Shown here in pieces: positions 8,557 to 16,321 of a DNA stretch of 45,475 nucleotides. The notes under the pieces are model-generated. The model was not told where the DNA came from. It made no database searches and worked only from the letters and a program-made list of their open reading frames with translations. The stretch lies in the NCBI GenBank assembly GCA_903837605.1, contig CAILVF010000050.1, positions 1 to 45,475 of the forward strand, given 5' to 3'. This DNA comes from an uncultured Bacteroidales bacterium (GTDB lineage Bacteria; Bacteroidota; Bacteroidia; Bacteroidales; FEN-979). The number at the start of each line of letters is the position of its first letter. The first letter of the stretch is position 1. The position numbers were made by a program, and so were the translations under genes.

Positions 8557-10845
8557 TCAAGGCATGGCGCGGCGGTTGAAGAGGATATACCCGAAATTCA
8601 GGTTGAGATGGAAACTTTCGGGCGATTTGTCATAATAATTTACACCCAGTGAAATAGGACCAAGCGGGCTGTGGTAAACGAAAGAGGTGGATCCTATAAC
8701 AGAGCGGGTGCTGAACACCGGGCCCAGGGATGCAGTTTGTTTTGCCGGGTCCTCAAGAATTTCCTGGTAAGGCTGAAAAAGATACCCCTCAAGCCTGTAT
8801 TCAATTTTTTTATACACCCTTACGATCACCTTGAGCCCTGCCCCTGCATAACTCAGTGCCCTGAAGTTTGGCAAGATCAGGGTCTGGCTTTCCGGCACAG
8901 GCTGGAATGCCGGGGCGTGGATCAGGCTTGAAACATAATTGCTGAACAGGGCCTGGTTTGAAACTACGGCTTCCCCGTAAAAACCCAGTTTCACAGGACC
9001 GAATGATTTAAAATAGTTGTCGTAAAGAAGCCTGAAGCAGAACCAGTCATGATGGTTCTCAATTTCATTTTTCTCGGTACTGGTGGACCCCGGGAGGAAA
9101 TCTTCGGTCCCGTTAACGTATGCAAGGCTCAGTTTCAGCCTGGCCCCCGCCGAAGCATACTGCTTCCTGTTCAGGCTGTTGAGGTCGAAGCAAACCGAAG
9201 GCGCAAAGAAATTAAACCCCGTTTGGTCAGCCGTATCATACCTCGAAAACTGGTTTGACTGGTAGTATTTATTATTGGTGAAGGCATAGGTGAGATCAAT
9301 CCCCAGTTTCCCTGCATTGGTAATGGGGAGCCCGATACAGACATCTCCGAAATATTCCCGTTCAATGATATAACTCGGCGTTTTATCGTCAAAGAAAAAG
9401 GTCGCATTTTTAAAATAATCGAAGTGGTTATAGGTATAACTCAGGTCGATATACCAGGGGTATTTTGTATTGAAATCCACCCTGGCCCCGAGTTTGGCGG
9501 AGGCATAGAACTTACCGAAATACCCGTTTGCAAGGAAGTGCAGGGCATTGTTCCAAAGGTATTTATACCGTAATTCAAGAAAGGCTTCATTAACAGTCCC
9601 CAGCGAAAGGTTACCGCCGAAGTCCACGCTGAATTTGTCGGCTTTCCGTATGTCGAGAAGAAGGTCATAATGCCCTGTCAGGGGATTGAACCTGGCCCCG
9701 GGATAAATCGTTTTAATAAAGCCCTCATCGATAAACCGGTAATATTCCGGCCTGAGATCGTCGAGGCTCACAATCTCCCGGCCATGTTTGAGAACCTGTT
9801 TTACATAAGCGGCCTGGGACCTGGTAAGCCCCTTCGGTATAATCGAATCAAAAACAAGCCCGGGCTTAGAATTATTAAATGTTTCCCTTCGGCGGATGAG
9901 GTCTTCGGCAGATACACTGTCGTGCACCAGTTTACGGATCGCGGGGATTTTGCGCATGGCAGCTGCATAACCGCTGTCGGCAAGAACCCTGGTATGTCCG
10001 AAATCAAGCAGGTCCACCGAAGGCACATTCGGGAGGATAAGCACCGAGTTTGGGTAGGGGATGCCGGAGCTTTGTTTCCCCATAAGCATGATGAGCAATT
10101 GTGAAACAATATCCTCGGGATCCGGCTTGTCATAGCGTTCAGCCACTCTGCTGCCTATAATGACATCCGCCTTGAAGTCATCAGCTGCAACATTTGTAGG
10201 GAAGTTGTTGTACATGCCCCCGTCGTACATCAGTTTATTGTTAAGAATTACCGGGTTATATATGAACGGGATGCTCATGGATGCCCTGATAGCGCTGGAG
10301 AGGTCCCCTTTTTTCACTATGACTGCGGATGAGGAGTCGATATCAGCCACAACACAACGGAAGGGTACGAAAAGTTTGTCAAAATCGCCACCTGCGGCTG
10401 CATTTGCGGGGGCAAAAAGTTCCATGAAGCGGAAGTCGATCATGAAAGGGGACTTCAGGCTGGCTGGCAGGGAAGAAGTCAGTTTCTTTTTCGGGTTGAT
10501 ATCCAGCGATACCCAGGATGCATTTGGCTCTTCTCTCCTGTAATAATAAACATATTCGTCGTACATCGTGCCCAATGCGTTTTTCTGGAACTCTTCCGAA
10601 CTGATCATGGTTTCTATCTCGTCGGGGGTGTATCCCGAAGCATACAGTCCTCCTATGATCGCGCCTACCGAGGTCCCTGCAATATAACTGATTGGGATAT
10701 GCTGTTCTTCAAGGGCCCTGAGCACTCCTATATGCGCCCCGCCCTTGCTGGCTCCGCCTGAAAGTATCACGGCTACCTTCTGGGAATGAGCGAATAGACA
10801 GCAGATTACAAGTATGTATAAAAGCGTCAGTTTTCTGAAGGACAT
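8557..10845 (-). CDS. patatin-like phospholipase fused to a POTRA/outer-membrane barrel (type Vd-like)
   Basis: 762 residues from the preferred start (MSFRKLTLLY), which gives a clean signal peptide ending near LFAHSQ. A start 7 codons upstream would overlap the -7 element. The patatin domain (about 25-240) shows the oxyanion motif GGASKGGAHIGVL, the serine motif GTSVG and the DGG motif in YDGGMYNNFP, so the Ser-Asp lipase dyad is intact. A POTRA-like segment (about 325-400) and a C-terminal region rich in alternating aromatic strands (about 405-762) follow. This order matches PlpD-type (type Vd) autotransporters, which place a lipase outside the cell or at the outer membrane. Substrate and release cannot be read from sequence. 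Confidence 0.9.
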   Translation of the reverse strand: MSFRKLTLLYILVICCLFAHSQKVAVILSGGASKGGAHIGVLRALEEQHIPISYIAGTSVGAIIGGLYASGYTPDEIETMISSEEFQKNALGTMYDEYVYYYRREEPNASWVSLDINPKKKLTSSLPASLKSPFMIDFRFMELFAPANAAAGGDFDKLFVPFRCVVADIDSSSAVIVKKGDLSSAIRASMSIPFIYNPVILNNKLMYDGGMYNNFPTNVAADDFKADVIIGSRVAERYDKPDPEDIVSQLLIMLMGKQSSGIPYPNSVLILPNVPSVDLLDFGHTRVLADSGYAAAMRKIPAIRKLVHDSVSAEDLIRRRETFNNSKPGLVFDSIIPKGLTRSQAAYVKQVLKHGREIVSLDDLRPEYYRFIDEGFIKTIYPGARFNPLTGHYDLLLDIRKADKFSVDFGGNLSLGTVNEAFLELRYKYLWNNALHFLANGYFGKFYASAKLGARVDFNTKYPWYIDLSYTYNHFDYFKNATFFFDDKTPSYIIEREYFGDVCIGLPITNAGKLGIDLTYAFTNNKYYQSNQFSRYDTADQTGFNFFAPSVCFDLNSLNRKQYASAGARLKLSLAYVNGTEDFLPGSTSTEKNEIENHHDWFCFRLLYDNYFKSFGPVKLGFYGEAVVSNQALFSNYVSSLIHAPAFQPVPESQTLILPNFRALSYAGAGLKVIVRVYKKIEYRLEGYLFQPYQEILEDPAKQTASLGPVFSTRSVIGSTSFVYHSPLGPISLGVNYYDKSPESFHLNLNFGYILFNRRAMP

Positions 10846-10863
10846 GGAACAGTATTGGTCTCT

Positions 10864-10871
10864 CAAAGGTA
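10864..10871 (-). promoter_or_regulatory. candidate -7 element for the patatin gene
   Basis: The minus strand reads TACCTTTG, matching TAnnTTTG. It overlaps the longer possible start at 10866 and so favours translation from 10845. No -33 TTTG was seen at standard spacing. Confidence 0.45.
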
Positions 10872-10913
10872 AGGGAAAAATGGGGGATGCAGGATATGCA
10901 GCTTCGCTGCGAT

Positions 10914-10972
10914 TACTGGATATCCAGCTATCCAGTAACCCAGTAACCCAGTAATCCAGCTATCCAGCTATA
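10914..10972. repeat. 8-bp tandem repeat after the PLP-enzyme gene
   Basis: About seven units of CCAGCTAT, CCAGTAAC or CCAGTAAT. On the coding strand of the gene it follows (minus) the units read CTGGATAG or CTGGGTTA. The stop codon TAG of the PLP-enzyme gene (10968-10970) lies within the first repeat unit. Confidence 0.85.
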
Positions 10973-12149
10973 CCTTCTCCAGCGCCTGCTCCACGTCGGC
11001 GATGATATCTTCCACTTCTTCGATGCCTACCGAGAACCTTACCAGTTCATCAGAGATGCCTCCCTGTCTCCTGGCTTCGGGGGAGAGTTTCGAGTGGGTC
11101 ATGGATGCCGGGTGCTGGATAAGGGTTTCTATGCCTCCCAGTGAAACTGCAAGAACGCAGAATTCAACGGCGTTCATCATCTTGCGGCCGGCTTCGAGCC
11201 CGCCTTTCAGTCCGAACGAAATCATGGCTCCGGGGCCGCGCATCATTCTCTTCCCGAGTTCATACTGGGGATGAGATTTAAGCCCGGGGTAAAGCACCCA
11301 TTCAACTTTGGGGTGTTTCTCCAGGTATTCGGCCACTTTCATGGCATTTTCCTGTGCGCGGTCGAGGCGGATCGCCAGTGTTTTAAGTCCGCGGCGTGTG
11401 AGGAATGCCTGGTGGGGGTCCATATTGCAGCCCAGGTTTACCATCATGGTCCTGATCTTTTTGTACTCGGCAGGATCCTTCACCACAATCATTCCGCCCA
11501 CGATATCGGCATGGCCGTTGAGGAATTTCGTCAAGGAATGTAGAACGATATCCGCCCCCTGGTCCAAAGGATTCTGAAGGTACGGACTGCAAAACGTATT
11601 GTCGACGCATACAGGGATGTTGTGCTGATGTGCGATCTCGCAGATAGCGGGGATATCTGAAATACCCATGGTAGGATTTGCAGGGGATTCAAGATAAATA
11701 AGGCTTGTGTTGGGGCGGATGGCTTTTCTCACCTGCTCGAGGTCGGTCGTGTCGATATAGGTAGACTCCACGCCAAACCTTGCGTATGTGCCTTCCATGA
11801 TGCCACGGGCTGGGCCGTAAACCGCATTATGGCTCACGATATGCTTTCCTGCTCCAAGGTAACTCATATAAACGGTATTTACTGCCGCCATTCCTGATGA
11901 TGTAGCTATCCCGTCATGCCCGTGTTCAAGCATGGCGATGGTCTTTTCAAGATCCAGGGTAGTGGGGTTGTCAATACGAGTGTAAATGTAGCCGTCGCTT
12001 TCGCCCGAAAACAGGCGGGCTCCGTGTTCTGCGCTGTCAAAGGCAAAAGTAGAAGTCTGGTAGATGGGCATGATAACGCTGCCGTGGGGATCTTTAAACC
12101 CCTCACCATGCACAAGTGCGGAATTGAATCCGGTATGTTTCTTTTTCAT
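10968..12149 (-). CDS. trans-sulfuration-family PLP enzyme (cystathionine gamma-synthase/lyase or related)
   Basis: 393 residues, full length for the Cys/Met-metabolism PLP family. The PLP lysine is Lys208 in HSLTKFLNGH; YTRIDNPT, SSGMAAV and LESPANPTMGISDI are other family signatures, and the C-terminal HPASMTHSKLS block is intact. It is closest by eye to methionine gamma-lyases, but the position of their key Cys (YGC, Cys116 in Pseudomonas putida) is Pro113 here (YGPARG), and the Lys-Asp of the same enzyme is not conserved. Cystathionine gamma-lyase, gamma-synthase or O-acetylhomoserine sulfhydrylase are therefore all possible. It follows the OsmC gene by 35 bases on the same strand, which suggests a shared sulfur or thiol context. 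Confidence 0.88.
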   Translation of the reverse strand: MKKKHTGFNSALVHGEGFKDPHGSVIMPIYQTSTFAFDSAEHGARLFSGESDGYIYTRIDNPTTLDLEKTIAMLEHGHDGIATSSGMAAVNTVYMSYLGAGKHIVSHNAVYGPARGIMEGTYARFGVESTYIDTTDLEQVRKAIRPNTSLIYLESPANPTMGISDIPAICEIAHQHNIPVCVDNTFCSPYLQNPLDQGADIVLHSLTKFLNGHADIVGGMIVVKDPAEYKKIRTMMVNLGCNMDPHQAFLTRRGLKTLAIRLDRAQENAMKVAEYLEKHPKVEWVLYPGLKSHPQYELGKRMMRGPGAMISFGLKGGLEAGRKMMNAVEFCVLAVSLGGIETLIQHPASMTHSKLSPEARRQGGISDELVRFSVGIEEVEDIIADVEQALEKV

Positions 12150-12184
12150 AAAAAATGGAATTATAATGAATTGTATGATCTTGT

Positions 12185-12580
12185 TTACTTCCTGACGATG
12201 ATGATCTCATTCTCGATGGCAGGGTCCAGGTGGCGTTTTACTGCGCAAAGAGAGGCCGATTGAACCAGGGCTGAATCATATTTCTCGGGGAAATGTGAAG
12301 GAATGAAGATCTTGATAATGAATTTACCGATATTCTTGGTTGCAGGGTTGATGGTATAATCAAGGCTGAGGCTCACATCCTGGGTCGGCAGCCCGCGCTG
12401 GTCGCAGAAACCCTTGACATAGATCCCCGCGCAGGTTCCCAGGGATGAAAGGAATAATGCGAACGGTGTGGGTGCGCTGCCTTCTCCGCCAGCACGCACG
12501 GCCTGGTCGGTTTCAACGGTAAATCCCTCGAGCTTTGCATTGACCTTCTTGGGTCCTGCGAAATATATTTCTATTGACAT
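12185..12580 (-). CDS. OsmC/Ohr-family peroxiredoxin-like protein
   Basis: 131 residues from the start MSIEIYFAGPKKV. A start 16 codons further upstream is possible but would lie beyond the -7 element at 12610-12617. The two family cysteines are present, one in SSLGTCAGIYV and one in ASLCAVKRHL. In OsmC and Ohr the pair reduces organic hydroperoxides with a thiol donor, though some relatives act on other substrates. The protein is small, soluble and likely a dimer by family analogy. It is probably the first gene of a two-gene unit with the PLP enzyme. Confidence 0.88.
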   Translation of the reverse strand: MSIEIYFAGPKKVNAKLEGFTVETDQAVRAGGEGSAPTPFALFLSSLGTCAGIYVKGFCDQRGLPTQDVSLSLDYTINPATKNIGKFIIKIFIPSHFPEKYDSALVQSASLCAVKRHLDPAIENEIIIVRK

Positions 12581-12609
12581 GTGTAGATGTGTTAGCGGGT
12601 TTGAGTGTG

Positions 12610-12617
12610 CAAAGGTA
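12610..12617 (-). promoter_or_regulatory. candidate -7 element for the OsmC gene
   Basis: The minus strand reads TACCTTTG, identical to the element before the patatin gene and matching TAnnTTTG. It supports the start at 12580. A -33 box is not evident. Confidence 0.45.
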
Positions 12618-12704
12618 CGGAAAATCACAATGTCCCGGCGATGGTGATAATCATGAATATTGTGATTTTTATCACATATAACGCATCACCATTAACGATT
12701 CGTT

Positions 12705-13919
12705 TTAAACGCATCGCGGCTCAGGGTTCCCGCTTCCCGTTTCCCGCTTCCCGCTTCCCGCTTCCCGTTTCCCGCTTCCCGTTTCCCGCTTCCCGCTTCC
12801 CGCTTCCCGTTTCCCGCTTCCCGTTTCCCGCTTCCCGCTTCCCGCTTCCCGGCTCACCAGCCTGCTGTATTGCTCAAAAGCTTCATTGTAGCGGCTTCTG
12901 ATTTCTTTCGCCGGGAGCCCCCATTTCTCAGGATCGTAAACATGTGCGCTTTTAAAAGACTGTGCCCTGCACCTTTCCTCTGCCAGGAAAAGGCTGAATT
13001 TATCAGACAACGGGATCCCGAAGTGATCGTACATGCGTTTGACCTCTCTTTCGATGTTTTCAACCAGGTCATCATACAGGTTTACGAAATACCTGTTACC
13101 CGGCCAGCTTTTAAAGACTTCAAGCGGGTAGGAGAAGAGGTAGTCGGATGTTCTCAATGTTCTTTCAGTAATCGTTTTCAGTTCAACCGGTGTATGAAAT
13201 ATCTCGCTGAAACGGATATACAGGCTGATGGCTGAAGGCACGACCTGCTCAGGGAAACGGGCTGTGTAAATGAAACAGCCATCGGGGAATGTCTGCTGAA
13301 GCGAATGCATCTTCGGGATATGGCTGGCGCTTTTCGAGAAGTAGATTTTATCTTTCCCGAAAACATACAAATGTTTCTGAATGCACTTTCGGTAAAACGT
13401 CATTATTTTTTTCTTTCGTTTTTCGTCAGCCGACTGGTCGAACCGCATCAGGAAATCGTAGAGTTTCAGCCCCGGGAAAAAGAATATCAGGAAAAGGTTT
13501 GAAAAAATGTGAAGAAGAACCAGGTCATCGTCTTCATAACCAAAAAAAGAGCTTGGGTGTATGGGATTATAATCCCTGAACAGATATAAATCCAGCCTTC
13601 TAAGCCTGCGGCCCAGGAAGCAGTTAAAGCTCTTGTCGGTTTTCGATAAAAAGAGAAAGAATTTTTTCTGGATAATGGATGGGGCATAAAGCATTTCCCA
13701 TAATTTCATGGAAGTAATTTGTTCCCGGTCGGCACACAATACATTCTGCAGCCAGGTCGTCCCGGTCCTGGGCATGCTTACAACAAACAATGGTGATTTA
13801 ATGATGACGCCCCTGTATGAGGGGTAAAAAATATTGTCAAGGGCAAGACCGATATGGTTGAAAAGTTCAACTATGCCATAAAACAATAAGATGATCGCTT
13901 TTTGCAGGTACTTTTTCAT
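12705..13919 (-). CDS. sulfotransferase with a repeat-derived C-terminal tail
   Basis: 404 residues. An N-terminal hydrophobic helix (about 8-30) may anchor it to the membrane. The PAPS 5'-phosphosulfate loop is SMPRTGTTWLQNVL (Arg51 to Trp56) and the 3'-phosphate region is around 215-230 (ARFPEQVVPSAISLY). It should transfer sulfate from PAPS to a hydroxyl or amine. Its start overlaps the stop of the last radical SAM gene by 4 bases (ATGA), so it is the final gene of the seven-gene operon, where a lipid acceptor is likely. The last 50 or so residues are heptads of GSGKREA/GSGKRET encoded by the 7-bp array at 12727-12852, which kept the frame open. The real domain probably ends near residue 355. 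Confidence 0.88.
   Translation of the reverse strand: MKKYLQKAIILLFYGIVELFNHIGLALDNIFYPSYRGVIIKSPLFVVSMPRTGTTWLQNVLCADREQITSMKLWEMLYAPSIIQKKFFLFLSKTDKSFNCFLGRRLRRLDLYLFRDYNPIHPSSFFGYEDDDLVLLHIFSNLFLIFFFPGLKLYDFLMRFDQSADEKRKKKIMTFYRKCIQKHLYVFGKDKIYFSKSASHIPKMHSLQQTFPDGCFIYTARFPEQVVPSAISLYIRFSEIFHTPVELKTITERTLRTSDYLFSYPLEVFKSWPGNRYFVNLYDDLVENIEREVKRMYDHFGIPLSDKFSLFLAEERCRAQSFKSAHVYDPEKWGLPAKEIRSRYNEAFEQYSRLVSREAGSGKRETGSGKREAGSGKRETGSGKREAGSGKRETGSGNPEPRCV
12727..12852. repeat. 18-unit 7-bp tandem array inside the sulfotransferase 3' end
   Basis: Eighteen units of TTCCCG plus C or T (last unit G). Reading only the last base gives C, then TCCCTC twice, then TCCC and G, so a 42-bp higher-order repeat of six units lies on top of the 7-bp unit. 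On the coding strand it is a run of GGG tracts with 4-nt spacers, which fits a G-quadruplex pattern. Three 7-bp units equal seven codons, hence the heptapeptide tail. Confidence 0.95.
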
Positions 13920-15103
13920 ATCTTCCTGAAATTAACAGGACCGCCGGCAAGCCTGTATTCATCCAGCCTGCAGGAATTGATCATGCGGCCATTATAGGGC
14001 ATGAGGTTTACACAGCCGTCACAAAGGTTGGCTTCCCTGTCGATCATTTCGAATGGCTGCTGAAGGACCATGGATTGAACATGTATCCCATCAAACAGTC
14101 TCATTGGATTCATGGCAACTGCTTTCAGGTATTTTGCGAAGGCCTTCCTGATATGCTTATCGAATACCGACAACAGGAAAACGGTTTTTCCTGCGGAAGG
14201 CACCGTCGCATCATATTTCCCGAATAACAGGTGGACCATGAACTGATAGAATTGAATTGTTTTCCCTCCCATTTCACCGTAGATCACTGAATCAGATCCA
14301 ATATTGTTTATGATGAGCATTTTATAGGTGTCCAGCCTTGAAGTCCCAGGCAAATAGGAGCAGGGGTAAACATTGCTGAAGCTCTCACTGAGCATATTAT
14401 AAATATCCATGGTTGAAATATCGATCTCATCCATATTTTTCACATTATTGGAAAAAAGTTTGGGATCTACGCGCTGCCCATCTGCAACCATTTCATAACC
14501 TTCATACCTCGGTATCCCCCTGAAAGCTATCAATGAAAGGTGGCTCACTTTCGAAATATTCTTTCTGAACCATCCTACAATGTCTTTTACATCACCAAGG
14601 TTTGAATGGCGTATGGTGATGTTAAATCCGCATTTGATCTTCCCTTTATGCAACAGGCCGGCATAATACTGCCGTAATTCATTCATTCCTGACTCGGTTT
14701 TCCCGGTCCATCCCGGCCTGCCCTGGTTTGCGTCGACATGAAGGTAAAACTGGTACAACCCGGCTTTTTTAAGTTCACTTATCAAACCAGTTGTGAGAAG
14801 TTCACCGTTAGACAGTATAATTGGTTTCAGCTTCAGTGCCGATATGAATTTAACCACCTCGATGATATCGGGATGCATCAGGGGTTCTCCCCCCGAGATG
14901 CAGATACGGCTGCAATTGGTGCTTTTATGGCTGAACAGGATATCCTCTTTGATATCTTTGAGGGCCTTATGGCCTTCCAGGCTGTTTTTTCGGAAGCAGC
15001 CGGGGCAGTTAAGGTTGCATACGTCAGTAACTTCTATCCAGGCCCCGGGATTATCGGTTTTGGACCATGGCATCCGAAATAAATCCTCTCTTACGAAATT
15101 CAT
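13916..15103 (-). CDS. radical SAM protein, third tandem paralogue
   Basis: 395 residues. The start was chosen because its N-terminus (LFRMPWSKTDNPG) aligns with both paralogues, even though this gives a 53-base overlap with the upstream gene. The cluster motif is CX3CX2C at Cys29, Cys33 and Cys36 (CNLNCPGC), and the SAM-binding GGEPL follows in ISGGEPLMHP. The C-terminus holds a second cysteine set, CX2CX13C (CDGC ... C), followed by LDEYR, probably binding an auxiliary Fe-S cluster. This is not the SPASM pattern. The reaction is unknown; the operon suggests a lipid or lipid precursor as substrate. The stop overlaps the sulfotransferase start. Confidence 0.9.
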   Translation of the reverse strand: MNFVREDLFRMPWSKTDNPGAWIEVTDVCNLNCPGCFRKNSLEGHKALKDIKEDILFSHKSTNCSRICISGGEPLMHPDIIEVVKFISALKLKPIILSNGELLTTGLISELKKAGLYQFYLHVDANQGRPGWTGKTESGMNELRQYYAGLLHKGKIKCGFNITIRHSNLGDVKDIVGWFRKNISKVSHLSLIAFRGIPRYEGYEMVADGQRVDPKLFSNNVKNMDEIDISTMDIYNMLSESFSNVYPCSYLPGTSRLDTYKMLIINNIGSDSVIYGEMGGKTIQFYQFMVHLLFGKYDATVPSAGKTVFLLSVFDKHIRKAFAKYLKAVAMNPMRLFDGIHVQSMVLQQPFEMIDREANLCDGCVNLMPYNGRMINSCRLDEYRLAGGPVNFRKI

Positions 15104-16310
15104 AAAGGCTCAGTTTAAGTTTCTTTTGGGGAACGATAGTATCTCCGTAAACCCTGTATTCATCAAGTTCGCAGGGGTTAATGAGCATATCGTTAAAAAT
15201 CATGGGATTCACGCAATGTTCGCAAACGTTCTTCTCGCCCCGGATGAATTCAATGGGCTGCTGGATGATCATCGACTGCAGGTATACTTTCTCAAACAGG
15301 ACCCGGGGATTTTTCAGGAGTTTTTCCAGGTAAATCCCCAGGGTCTTTCTCATTTGTTTGTCGAAGATTGACATCAGGAAGACTTTCTTACCGATGACAG
15401 GGTCAGGGATGAATGAAAAGTACCTTCCCCTTAACAGGTGGTAAAATGCCTGTGTAAGTTCCATGGACATGGCTCCCATCACTCCGAAAAACGACTTCTC
15501 GGATCCTATGTTCACGATGAATAACTGTTTGTCGGTTTCCGGGAGGGCATCCCCGCTGATATATGCGGAGGGCAGGTAATCAGGATGATCTTTGCGGATG
15601 ATATCCAGGATCTCCTCTGTCGTGATATCGATGTTGGAAGTGTCAGGGTAAAGATTGACCAGTTTATCTTCAGGAACTTCACTGTCTTTTACAAAATAGC
15701 CAAATCCGGGCATGACTGGTATCCCCCTCAGCGCAATCAGTGAGATATGCTGCACCTTATGCATGCCTGCACGGTACCACTTCATGATAGCCGGTATATG
15801 AGCAAGGGTTTCACGAACAACCGTGATATGGAACCCGCATTGAATGCCTTTGTGTTTCCACAGCATATCGGCATAAACCTGTCGCAGCTCATTCAGTTCC
15901 GTCTCGTTTTTCCCTGACCATCCCTCCCTTTCCTGCTGTGCATCCACATGAATATGTATCCTTTTAAGGCCTGCTTCTTTCAGTCTTCCAAGAGATTCAT
16001 CGTTCAGTTCCTTCCCGTTGGTAAGGAGAAGAGGTTTCAACCCGAGGGAAGAGATAAACCTTATCACCTCCGTGATATAAGGATATATAAGCGGCTCCCC
16101 GCCTGCGATCACCATGGTGTCGCAATTCGTCAGCTTCCTGCAGAGCAGAATTTCCTGTTTTACTTTTTCCAGGGGTTTGTCACCCTCAAGACGCTGGCGG
16201 TAGCAGCCCGGGCAGAGGAGATTGCAGCGGTCGGTGACTTCGACCCAGCCCCCCTGGTTGTCGGTTTGGGACCAGGGCAGTTTGTACATCGTATTCCGGT
16301 TTGTTTTCAA
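15051..16310 (-). CDS. radical SAM protein, second tandem paralogue
   Basis: 419 residues, the longest of the three. The cluster motif is Cys29, Cys33 and Cys36 (CNLLCPGC), followed by IAGGEPLIYP. A middle segment IQCGFHITVVRET is shared with the first paralogue, and the third has a related block. The C-terminal CEHC ... C with LDEYR repeats the CX2CX13C arrangement, and a QQPIEF motif precedes it as in the others. A C-terminal extension of about 30 residues after LDEYR covers the start of the next gene. It begins 11 bases after the stop of the first paralogue. No known radical SAM subfamily is recognised with confidence. Confidence 0.9.
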   Translation of the reverse strand: MKTNRNTMYKLPWSQTDNQGGWVEVTDRCNLLCPGCYRQRLEGDKPLEKVKQEILLCRKLTNCDTMVIAGGEPLIYPYITEVIRFISSLGLKPLLLTNGKELNDESLGRLKEAGLKRIHIHVDAQQEREGWSGKNETELNELRQVYADMLWKHKGIQCGFHITVVRETLAHIPAIMKWYRAGMHKVQHISLIALRGIPVMPGFGYFVKDSEVPEDKLVNLYPDTSNIDITTEEILDIIRKDHPDYLPSAYISGDALPETDKQLFIVNIGSEKSFFGVMGAMSMELTQAFYHLLRGRYFSFIPDPVIGKKVFLMSIFDKQMRKTLGIYLEKLLKNPRVLFEKVYLQSMIIQQPIEFIRGEKNVCEHCVNPMIFNDMLINPCELDEYRVYGDTIVPQKKLKLSLYEFRKRGFISDAMVQNR

Positions 16311-16321
16311 GGCTTCTAATG

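Noticed and set aside
10968..12149. Naming the PLP enzyme methionine gamma-lyase
   Set aside because: The family's key Cys is replaced by Pro and the Lys-Asp pair is absent, so only the family is claimed.
12605..12901. Plus-strand frame with repeated FPASRFPLPVSR peptide
   Set aside because: It is the opposite strand of the 7-bp array in the sulfotransferase gene.
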